NCBI GenBank assembly: GCA_002366545.1
Contig: DFBH01000031.1
Location: forward strand, 1-5,753
DNA from: Candidatus Oleimmundimicrobium americanum
Lineage (GTDB): Bacteria; Actinomycetota; Aquicultoria; UBA3085; Oleimmundimicrobiaceae
Direction: 5' to 3'
DNA: 5,753 nt
How positions within the stretch are numbered: position 1 is the first letter of the stretch; every line of letters starts with the position of its first letter. The position numbers and the translations under genes were made by a program. The notes beneath the pieces are model-generated. The model had not been told where the DNA came from and did not search any database. It was given only the letters and a program-made list of their open reading frames with translations. Positions 1-5,753 of the stretch are shown here, one piece after another.

Positions 1-33
1 GATAAGCTCTTAACCTGTACAACGGGAAAGAAC
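1..33. other. Unassigned intergenic edge downstream of ppdK
   Basis: This short stretch lies beyond the heptamer repeat array, on the 3' side of ppdK. I see no start codon with a ribosome binding site, no hairpin followed by a T-run in the direction of ppdK transcription, and no part of a recognisable protein. It is either spacer or the approach to a gene outside the window. Because no terminator is visible here or in the repeat, transcription from ppdK may continue past the window edge. Confidence 0.4.
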
Positions 34-89
34 TGCTCTATTCTCTCTGCTCTGTGCTTTTTGCTATCAGCCATCTGCTATCTGCCATC
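34..89. repeat. Degenerate heptanucleotide tandem repeat, 8 units
   Basis: On the plus strand, units start exactly every 7 nt at 34, 41, 48, 55, 62, 69, 76 and 83: TGCTCTA, TTCTCTC, TGCTCTG, TGCTTTT, TGCTATC, AGCCATC, TGCTATC, TGCCATC. The consensus is TGCYATC (GATRGCA on the minus strand). The four units nearest ppdK are the best conserved: the 14-mers at 62-75 and 76-89 differ at one position, while the distal units have drifted to a TGCTCTN form. The array ends 2 bp before the ppdK stop codon. The register is seen directly in the sequence. Function is unknown. It resembles the short heptamer arrays found between genes in several bacterial genomes, which are thought to spread by replication slippage; that comparison is from memory. 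Confidence 0.85.
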
Positions 90-91
90 TA

Positions 92-2749
92 TTACTTAGT
101 AGTATCTTCTCCTGCACCGATTGCAGCTTGAGCGGCGGCGAGACGCGCCAGTGGAACACGGTAAGGAGAACAGCTTACGTAAGTAAGACCTTCTTTGTGA
201 CAAAATTCAATTGATGACGGCTCGCCGCCATGCTCACCGCAAATGCCCAACTTAATACCGGGTTTAGTTTTTCGAGCAAGCTTACAAGCCGTATCAACAA
301 GATAGCCAACACCGCTTTGATCGAGAGCTTCAAACGGATTAACCGGCAAAATTTTATCTTCAAGATACTTCGCTAAAAACTTTGCTTCAGCATCATCACG
401 ACTAAAACCAAAAGTTGTTTGAGTTAAATCATTTGTCCCAAATGAAAAAAAGTCGGCATATTCTGCAATTTCGTTTGCCGTAATCGCCGCACGTGGAAGT
501 TCAATCATCGTTCCTACTTTATATAAAATATTCATCTCCTTAGCCGCAAGAACTTCCTTTATGGTTTCTTCCGTTTTTTCGCGCATAACCATAAGTTCAT
601 TCACATGCGATACCAACGGAATCATTATTTCAACTTTGGGGTCAAATCCTTCTTTCTTAACATTACACGCTGCTTCCATAATAGCTCGAACCTGCATTTT
701 GTATATTTGAGGATAAACTATGCCCAGCCGGCAACCCCTCAGACCCAACATCGGGTTCATCTCTACTTCAGCTCTTACTTTATGCAAAAGCCTTTCTTTG
801 GCCATAATTTCATCTTTATTTACGCCCTTGAGTTTCATTTCAGCAAGCTCAACTTTTAAATCGGTAAAATTCGGTAAAAACTCATGGAGCGGAGGATCTA
901 AAAGTCTGATAGTTACGGGCAATCCCGTCATTGCCTTAAAAATACCTTCAAAATCTCCCCTTTGGAACGGCAAAAGTTTTTCTGTTACCCCTTCCCTTTC
1001 CTCATCTGATTCAGCCAAAATCATATTTTGCACCAAAGAAAGGCGCTCCTCACCAAAGAACATGTGTTCAGTTCGGCAAAGTCCAATGCCTTCCGCTCCA
1101 AATTCCCTGGCCTTGCCGGCATCTTCCGGAGTATCAGCATTGGTCCTGACACCAAGTCTTCGATATTTATCTGCCCACCCGAGAATCTTTTGAAACTCAG
1201 GGTTAATGCTTGGAGCAATCAGCGGAGCTTCTCCTAAAATTACCCTGGCGCTACTTCCATCGATACTTATAATATCGCCCGCTTTAACTGTTGTTCCATT
1301 AACCTTAAATAGTTGATTTTCCATATCCAACTTTATTTCTTCACACCCACAGACACATGGTTTACCCATACCTCGAGCTACCACCGCCGCGTGACTCGTC
1401 ATCCCCCCGTGTACAGTTATGACCCCCTGGGCAGCTATTACACCGTGAATATCATCGGGCGTAGTTTCCCACCTAACCAAAATAACTTTTTTGCCCGCTT
1501 TCTCTTCTTCTTCAGCAGTATCCGCGTCAAAAACAACTTCCCCTGTTGCCGCTCCCGGAGAAGCAGGCAAACCGCTCGCAAGAACATCAAGTTTTGCGTT
1601 TGGATTAATGCGAGGGTGAAGAAGTTGGTCTAATTGAAGAGGGTCAATTCTTTTAAGCGCCATTTCTTCAGTGATTAAACCTTCGCCGACCATATCGACG
1701 GCAATTCTTAATGCAGCAGCAGCCGTCCGTTTGCCCGTCCTAGTCTGAAGCATATAAAGTTTACCTTGCTCAATGGTAAACTCCACATCTTGCATATCGC
1801 GATAATGTTTCTCCAAATTCCCCATGGACGCTATTAACTCATCATAAGCATCAGGCAATTCTTTTCTAAGATCAGAAAGGGTTTTAGGGGTACGTACGCC
1901 CGCTACAACATCTTCCCCTTGAGCATTGGTTAGGTACTCCCCAAAGATTTTCTTTTCACCAGTTGAAGGATCTCTTGTAAATGCAACCCCGGTAGCAGAA
2001 TCATTGCCTTTATTTCCAAAAACCATCGTTTGAATATTTACAGCGGTGCCTAAATCATCTGAAATTTTATATTCTTTTCGATAAGTTTTTGCACGAGGGT
2101 TGTCCCACGATTCAAAAACAGCCATTACTGCTTTTTTCAGCTGTAATTCAGGTTCTCTCGGAAATTCTTCCCCCGTCTCTTTTTTCACAATATCTTTATA
2201 AATTTCTACTAATTCTTTCAAATTACCCGCGGTAAGCTCAGTATCTTGTTTAACTCCTCGTTTTCTTTTCATTTCCCTAAGCTCGCGATCAAACTTACCC
2301 CGTTTCACTTTAAGTACAATATCTGAATACATCATGATAAATCGTCTGTATGCGTCGTAAACAAATCTTTCATTTTTTGTCTGTTCAATAAGCCCTTTAA
2401 CCGAGTCATCATTTAATCCCAGGTTCAAGATGGTATCCATCATCCCCGGCATTGAAAAAGGGGCACCTGAACGAACTGAAACCAGCAATGGATCATGTGA
2501 ATCTCCCAATTTTTTGGAAAGCTTTGACTCCAATTCTTTCTGGTGTTTTCCGATCTCCCCATTCAGTCCCTCCGGGGGCTTTCCTGTTTTAGAATAAAAA
2601 TTGCAGGCCTCGGTAGAAATTGTATAACCTGCAGGTACGGGAAATCCAAGCCTCGTCATCTCCGCTAAATTGGAGCCCTTCCCACCCAATATAAATTTCA
2701 TACCAGCGTTTCCTTCTTCGAAAGAATAAACATATTTCTTGCTCGACAT
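92..2749 (-). CDS. ppdK: Pyruvate, phosphate dikinase (PPDK)
   Basis: This cytosolic enzyme interconverts pyruvate + ATP + Pi with PEP + AMP + PPi, either making PEP for gluconeogenesis or acting as a PPi-linked glycolytic enzyme in anaerobes. Residue numbers count from a GTG at 2752. The order is an N-terminal ATP-grasp domain (about 18-390), the swivelling phosphohistidine domain (about 420-505) and a C-terminal PEP/pyruvate TIM barrel (about 520-880). Visible signatures are RSGAPFSMPG (94-103), QTRTGKR (336-342), GGMTSHAAVVARG (449-461) with catalytic His454 and regulatory Thr452, LCRTEHMFF (558-566), IRLLDPPLHEF (615-625), GTNDLTQ (772-778) and GICGEHGG (836-843) with the catalytic Cys838. 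These match active-site positions known from the Clostridium symbiosum enzyme, and none is missing. The length (885-886 aa) is normal. GTG (2752) and ATG (2749) are adjacent start codons; I chose ATG because it lies 5 nt after the Shine-Dalgarno, while GTG lies only 2 nt after it. The stop is a tandem TAA-TAG. Confidence 0.97.
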   Translation of the reverse strand: MSSKKYVYSFEEGNAGMKFILGGKGSNLAEMTRLGFPVPAGYTISTEACNFYSKTGKPPEGLNGEIGKHQKELESKLSKKLGDSHDPLLVSVRSGAPFSMPGMMDTILNLGLNDDSVKGLIEQTKNERFVYDAYRRFIMMYSDIVLKVKRGKFDRELREMKRKRGVKQDTELTAGNLKELVEIYKDIVKKETGEEFPREPELQLKKAVMAVFESWDNPRAKTYRKEYKISDDLGTAVNIQTMVFGNKGNDSATGVAFTRDPSTGEKKIFGEYLTNAQGEDVVAGVRTPKTLSDLRKELPDAYDELIASMGNLEKHYRDMQDVEFTIEQGKLYMLQTRTGKRTAAAALRIAVDMVGEGLITEEMALKRIDPLQLDQLLHPRINPNAKLDVLASGLPASPGAATGEVVFDADTAEEEEKAGKKVILVRWETTPDDIHGVIAAQGVITVHGGMTSHAAVVARGMGKPCVCGCEEIKLDMENQLFKVNGTTVKAGDIISIDGSSARVILGEAPLIAPSINPEFQKILGWADKYRRLGVRTNADTPEDAGKAREFGAEGIGLCRTEHMFFGEERLSLVQNMILAESDEEREGVTEKLLPFQRGDFEGIFKAMTGLPVTIRLLDPPLHEFLPNFTDLKVELAEMKLKGVNKDEIMAKERLLHKVRAEVEMNPMLGLRGCRLGIVYPQIYKMQVRAIMEAACNVKKEGFDPKVEIMIPLVSHVNELMVMREKTEETIKEVLAAKEMNILYKVGTMIELPRAAITANEIAEYADFFSFGTNDLTQTTFGFSRDDAEAKFLAKYLEDKILPVNPFEALDQSGVGYLVDTACKLARKTKPGIKLGICGEHGGEPSSIEFCHKEGLTYVSCSPYRVPLARLAAAQAAIGAGEDTTK

Positions 2750-2754
2750 CACTA

Positions 2755-2761
2755 CCCCCTC
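2755..2761 (-). promoter_or_regulatory. Shine-Dalgarno of ppdK overlapping the upstream stop codon
   Basis: On the minus strand the sequence reads TGAGGGGGTAGTGATG. The TGA (2762-2760) ends the regulator gene and its last two bases form the start of the purine-rich GAGGGGG. The spacing to the ATG at 2749 is 5 nt and to the GTG at 2752 only 2 nt, which favours the ATG. Ribosomes finishing the regulator are placed directly on the ppdK initiation site, so translational coupling is likely (inference). Confidence 0.75.
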
Positions 2762-3563
2762 AAATATGATTGTTATAGTATTTTAATATTTCACTGGCCG
2801 TTTCCTCAATAGCCTTGTGCGTATTATCTATAATTCTACAACCAATTTTCTTCATTACCGAACGAGCGTAATCAAGTTCCTTTGAGATATAGCTTGTATT
2901 TGCATAACCGTTCCGAGGAGAACCCACCGATTCAAGCCGTTGTTCCCTAATTACCCTCAATAAGTCAACTCCTATATCAAGGCCAACAATCTTTTCGGGG
3001 AATATATCAAAAAGTTGCTTGGGCGGTTCTATCCCATAAATTAATGGTACATTTGCAACCTTCCAGCCACGATAAGCTAAATATACAGAAAGTGGAGTTT
3101 TAGATGTCCTGGAAACTCCGAGAAGAACTATCTCTGCCTCTTTAATGTCATTTATATTTCTCCCGTCATCATGTTTAACTGCAAAATTCAGAGCCTCAAT
3201 TTTTTGAAAGTAACCACGAGTCATTTGCCTGGAAGCTCCTGGTTTCAGTTCGGGCGAAACTTCGGAAACCTCCTCCAGCGTCCTAATTGCGGGACCCAAT
3301 ACATCTAATCTGGGAATTCGAAACTCATCCGCTTTAGATTTCAAAAATTTACTTAACTCGGGAGCAACCAAAGTATAAAACATAACACTGTGACCATTTT
3401 TGGCCTTATCAATAGCTGCTTTTATCTGTTCGATATTAGTAATTTTCGACCACTTTACTATTTTAAAATTATCACTAAATTGACTAACAGCAGCTTTAGC
3501 CACCTGTTCAGCAGTATCACCCAAAGAGTCAGAAAGCACATAAATTGTTGTTCCTGCCACCAT
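2760..3563 (-). CDS. yqfL: PPDK regulatory protein: bifunctional Ser/Thr kinase / phosphorylase (DUF299 family)
   Basis: This 267-aa protein belongs to the kinase/pyrophosphorylase family that includes plant PDRP1, B. subtilis YqfL and E. coli PpsR. Family members inactivate PPDK, or PEP synthase in PpsR-type systems, by ADP-dependent phosphorylation of a threonine near the catalytic histidine, and reactivate it by Pi-dependent dephosphorylation that yields PPi. Visible signatures are the N-terminal IYVLSDSLGDTAE (7-19), YTLVAPELS (63-71), DVLGPAIRTLEE (87-98), YFQKIEALNFAVKHDDG (118-134), the P-loop-like GVSRTSKTPLS (149-159) and the C-terminal IIDNTHKAIEETASEIL (244-260). The length is typical. 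The next gene encodes PPDK itself, which points to PPDK rather than PEP synthase as the substrate. The ATG start has a good Shine-Dalgarno and aligns with the usual family N-terminus. The symbol is that of the B. subtilis homologue; strict orthology is not proven. Confidence 0.95.
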   Translation of the reverse strand: MVAGTTIYVLSDSLGDTAEQVAKAAVSQFSDNFKIVKWSKITNIEQIKAAIDKAKNGHSVMFYTLVAPELSKFLKSKADEFRIPRLDVLGPAIRTLEEVSEVSPELKPGASRQMTRGYFQKIEALNFAVKHDDGRNINDIKEAEIVLLGVSRTSKTPLSVYLAYRGWKVANVPLIYGIEPPKQLFDIFPEKIVGLDIGVDLLRVIREQRLESVGSPRNGYANTSYISKELDYARSVMKKIGCRIIDNTHKAIEETASEILKYYNNHI

Positions 3564-3622
3564 AAGAATTCCTCTTGATATCTTTAAATTTATTTAACCA
3601 AAATGCTTCTCTTTTTTTAAAA
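3564..3622 (-). other. 59-bp spacer between glyS and the regulator gene, no terminator seen
   Basis: The spacer is very AT-rich. Apart from the regulator's ribosome binding site, its only symmetric element is the A/T-only inverted repeat TTAAAT-TT-ATTTAA at 3584-3597 on the plus strand. This is too weak and too poor in G+C to call a terminator, and no T-run follows it in the direction of transcription. I found no paired -35/-10 elements worth calling a promoter. The spacing therefore fits read-through from glyS into the regulator and ppdK. Confidence 0.5.
3570..3576 (-). promoter_or_regulatory. Shine-Dalgarno of the PPDK regulator gene
   Basis: The minus strand reads AAGAGGAATTCTTATG. AAGAGGA lies 6 nt before the ATG at 3563, which supports that start over any internal one. 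Confidence 0.75.
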
Positions 3623-5713
3623 CTATCCAGCTGCTATAGCAAGTTTAGAAAAATCCGCAACAGATTCAAATACCCGGACACACTTATTCAACAATTTAAT
3701 CCTGTTGTTTTGTAATTCTTCTTCTTTGGTCATTACCAAAACTTCATCAAAAAATTTATCTACAACCGGCCTTAAATCAGCCAAAATCTTCATAACCTTT
3801 TCATAATCATCATCTTTAAAAGCTTTTCTCATGGCCTTTTCCGACTGTAAAACCGTCCAAAACAATGTCCCTTCCTCTTCTTGCTCAAATAAATTTTCAT
3901 CAACAGCTATTCCTAAATTAAGTTTCGATAAATTTTTACATCTAACAAAAGCTGTAAATAAATCCTTTATCAAACTTTCTTCTCTATATTTGGATATAAT
4001 CTTAACTTTTTCTCTAAGAACCGCTAAATTATTTAGCCCCAATGCCAAAACGGAATCCACTATGTCATACTGAAATCCGGCTTTCAAAAATTGCTGCCTT
4101 AATCGACCAAGAAAGAAAACTTCAAGCTCTTTTAATATACATTCTTTATCTCGATAAAATTCTACGTTTTCCTTCTCGTATTCCTTTAATGCAAATTTAA
4201 AAAGCCCAATAAGCGATAAATTTAATTTCCTTTCAAGAATGATATTTATTATACCCTGCGCTTGACGACGAAGAGCATACGGATCCTCTGAGCCGGTAGG
4301 CAAAAGACCTACGGAAAAACAACCTACAATGGTATCAATTTTATCCACGATACTCACAATGCTTCCAACGCATGTTTTTGGCAAAATTCCATCAGAACGA
4401 CATGGAAGATAATGTTCATAAATGCCCTCAGAAACAACTTTGTCTTCTCCGGACAATAAAGCATACTCTCTACCCATTACTCCTTGAAGGTCGGGAAATT
4501 CTACAACCATCTCGGTTACTAAATCAGCTTTGCTTAAATAAACAGCTCTCTTTGCATATTTTTTTATGGATTCTTCAACCTTTAATTTTTCAGCTAAAAA
4601 CTCAGCGAGCTTCTCAACCCGCTTAATCTTACTGTAAACCGTCCCAAGTCTTTCTTGAAAAATAATACCCTTGAGTTCTTCCACCCTCTGAATAAGGGGC
4701 TTCTTTTGATCTTCCTCAAAAAAGAATTTTGCATCAGCCAACCGAGCTTTCAAAACCCTTTCATGCCCTTTTCTAATAATTTCATCATAATCCGGGTCAC
4801 CATTATGAACCACAAAAAACCCCGGTTTAAGTTTGCCGTGAACGTCCTCAATTGGAAAATAACGTTGATGGGATTCCATGGCAGTTGTCAACACTTCACG
4901 TGGCAATGTTAAGTAATCACTTGAGAAGGCGCCCCGAACAACATGGGGTGATTCTATCAGATTTATTACCTCAGCAAACGTTTTAGGATTTACGACAACT
5001 TCTTCTTCGTTTTTTAAAAATCTTTTTATGCCATCTTTAATAATTTTTTCCCGTTTCTTTTGATCTACAATAACTTTTGCTTTTTCCATTAAAGAAAAAT
5101 ATTCCTTACAACTTTTAACTTCAATCGGATTCTTTGCAAGAAAACGGTGTCCCCACGTTAAGTTGCCGGATTTTAAGTTACCAAGTGAAAACCGCACAAC
5201 TTTTTCCCCATATATGGCCAAGAGCCAACGAATAGGCCGAGCAAAACGAATATTGTCGCCTTGCCACCTCATCGGCCTGGTAAAAGAGATGGACATTATT
5301 AATTCGGGCAAAATTTTAGAAAGAATTTTTGACGTTTCTTCGCCTTTTTCTCTCTTAATAGCATAAACATAAGTTCCTCCTAAAATTTCACGTATCTTTA
5401 AATCGGCAACCTTTACCCCTTGCACACTGGCAAAACCCTCTGCGGCAGCAGTTGCCGTTTTATCATCGGTAAATGCAACTTTTGCGGGAGGACCTTTAAT
5501 TTCTTTTACTTTTTCCTGTTGTCGCACTTGTAAATCAATTACGTTTAAAATTAAGCGCCGCGGCGTACCATGCACCTTTATTTCAGAGAAGAGGAGTCTG
5601 TTCGCCTCAAATAACTTCACAGCATTTTTTTTCAGCTGTTCAATTCCTATATTAAGTGCCATAGATGGCATCTCTTCTGTTCCTATTTCTAAAATTAAAT
5701 CTTTTACACCCAT
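3623..5713 (-). CDS. glyS: Glycine--tRNA ligase beta subunit
   Basis: This is the beta chain of the bacterial alpha2/beta2 glycyl-tRNA synthetase. The alpha chain (GlyQ) carries the catalytic site that activates glycine; the beta chain contributes tRNA recognition and is needed for aminoacylation in the cytosol. The 696-aa product has the normal family length. Visible signatures are the N-terminal LILEIGTEEMPS (6-17), TPRRL (50-54), GPPAKVAF (74-81), TRPMRWQ and FARPIRWLLA (145-166), ESPHVVRGAF (254-263), the EVLTTAMESHQRYFP motif (273-287), KADLVTEMVVEFPDLQG (395-411), DKIDTIVGCF (457-466) and PTGSEDPYALRR (472-483). The C-terminal part (about 585-690), including LADLRPVVDKFFDEVLVM, looks like the DALR-type anticodon-binding domain. 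The ATG has AGGAG 4 nt upstream and yields the expected N-terminus. The stop is TAG. The glyQ partner is not in the window; it would be expected just upstream, beyond position 5753. Confidence 0.97.
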   Translation of the reverse strand: MGVKDLILEIGTEEMPSMALNIGIEQLKKNAVKLFEANRLLFSEIKVHGTPRRLILNVIDLQVRQQEKVKEIKGPPAKVAFTDDKTATAAAEGFASVQGVKVADLKIREILGGTYVYAIKREKGEETSKILSKILPELIMSISFTRPMRWQGDNIRFARPIRWLLAIYGEKVVRFSLGNLKSGNLTWGHRFLAKNPIEVKSCKEYFSLMEKAKVIVDQKKREKIIKDGIKRFLKNEEEVVVNPKTFAEVINLIESPHVVRGAFSSDYLTLPREVLTTAMESHQRYFPIEDVHGKLKPGFFVVHNGDPDYDEIIRKGHERVLKARLADAKFFFEEDQKKPLIQRVEELKGIIFQERLGTVYSKIKRVEKLAEFLAEKLKVEESIKKYAKRAVYLSKADLVTEMVVEFPDLQGVMGREYALLSGEDKVVSEGIYEHYLPCRSDGILPKTCVGSIVSIVDKIDTIVGCFSVGLLPTGSEDPYALRRQAQGIINIILERKLNLSLIGLFKFALKEYEKENVEFYRDKECILKELEVFFLGRLRQQFLKAGFQYDIVDSVLALGLNNLAVLREKVKIISKYREESLIKDLFTAFVRCKNLSKLNLGIAVDENLFEQEEEGTLFWTVLQSEKAMRKAFKDDDYEKVMKILADLRPVVDKFFDEVLVMTKEEELQNNRIKLLNKCVRVFESVADFSKLAIAAG

Positions 5714-5753
5714 TGCGCTCCTATTTTAACTAATGAACTACCACGGACTTACG
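5714..5753 (-). other. Short region upstream of glyS, truncated by the window edge
   Basis: All three minus-strand frames hit a stop codon between the window edge and glyS, the last being TAG at 5732-5730, so no open frame runs into glyS. An upstream gene such as glyQ could end here, but at most seven codons would be visible, too few to identify. A TAAAAT at 5723-5728 looks like a -10 box but has no matching -35 element at 17-18 bp. Confidence 0.4.
5718..5722 (-). promoter_or_regulatory. Shine-Dalgarno of glyS
   Basis: The minus strand reads TAGGAGCGCAATG, with AGGAG 4 nt before the ATG at 5713. The spacing is slightly short but acceptable, and it supports the start that gives the conserved GlyS N-terminus. 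Confidence 0.7.

Noticed and set aside
62..89. Heptamer array considered as a rho-independent terminator or a CRISPR array
   Set aside because: The units are direct repeats without a stable stem or T-run in the ppdK direction, and 7-nt units without spacers are not CRISPR.
720..1193. Plus-strand open frame of 157 codons antisense to ppdK
   Set aside because: It lies wholly inside the strongly conserved ppdK coding region, shows no recognisable domain, has a composition typical of a reverse-frame shadow, and I saw no convincing ribosome binding site.
1402..1407. C homopolymer within ppdK, considered as a frameshift or phase-variation site
   Set aside because: The reading frame and conserved motifs run through it without interruption, and six bases is too short to argue for phase variation.
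1313..1633. Plus-strand open frame of 106 codons opposite the phosphohistidine domain of PPDK
   Set aside because: The opposite strand encodes the catalytic GGMTSHAA region in frame. The plus-strand product is low-complexity (runs of F and S) and matches no family I know.
3584..3597. A/T-only inverted repeat between glyS and the regulator, considered as a terminator or operator
   Set aside because: The stem has no G-C pairs, the loop is only 2 nt, and no T-run follows on the minus strand. Such palindromes are common by chance in AT-rich spacers.
3831..4073. Plus-strand open frames opposite glyS (here and at 4372-4626, 4655-4912 and 5163-5366)
   Set aside because: All sit inside the intact glyS gene and show no motif or start-site context. 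They are shadows.
5723..5728. TAAAAT as a -10 promoter element before glyS
   Set aside because: The positions where a -35 box should lie read TAAGTC or GTAAGT, far from TTGACA, and the motif is expected by chance in AT-rich DNA.
5730..5753. Possible last codons of glyQ (RKSVVVH then TAG)
   Set aside because: Seven codons cannot identify a gene, the sequence does not resemble a GlyQ C-terminus I recognise, and the other two frames also close at once.

Overview
The window is a compact bacterial gene block. By eye it leans towards A+T, with roughly 40% G+C. All three protein-coding genes lie on the minus strand and are complete. In the direction of transcription (right to left) they are glyS (glycyl-tRNA synthetase beta subunit, 3623-5713), a bifunctional PPDK regulatory kinase/phosphotransferase of the YqfL/PSRP family (2760-3563), and ppdK (pyruvate, phosphate dikinase, 92-2749). 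Intergenic space is minimal: 59 bp between glyS and the regulator, and 10 bp between the regulator and ppdK. No convincing terminator hairpin was seen between them, so a single transcript is likely.

Organism: a separate GlyRS beta chain means the alpha2/beta2 glycyl-tRNA synthetase, which is a bacterial trait. The order glyS - regulator - ppdK resembles what I recall from Clostridia and other anaerobic, Gram-positive-affiliated or deep-branching lineages, where this block often sits near recO/glyQ and dnaG/rpoD. I cannot name a genus. An anaerobe or a PPi-using fermenter/acetogen-like bacterium is a reasonable inference, not something the sequence proves.

How the genes work together: ppdK interconverts pyruvate + ATP + Pi with PEP + AMP + PPi. 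The regulator is expected to switch PPDK off by ADP-dependent phosphorylation of a threonine two residues before the catalytic histidine, and on again by Pi-dependent dephosphorylation. Both partners keep the required motifs. GlyS serves translation and shares no step with PPDK. Its presence is explained by the conserved neighbourhood rather than by pathway logic.

Edges: 34-89, immediately downstream of the ppdK stop, is a degenerate 7-bp tandem array (eight units in perfect 7-nt register). This is the one structure in the window that the genes do not explain. Positions 1-33 and 5714-5753 are short non-coding edges with no identifiable gene. I found no tRNA, rRNA, CRISPR array, IS element or riboswitch. 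The window is otherwise ordinary core-metabolism sequence, and I see no evidence for a new multi-gene system.
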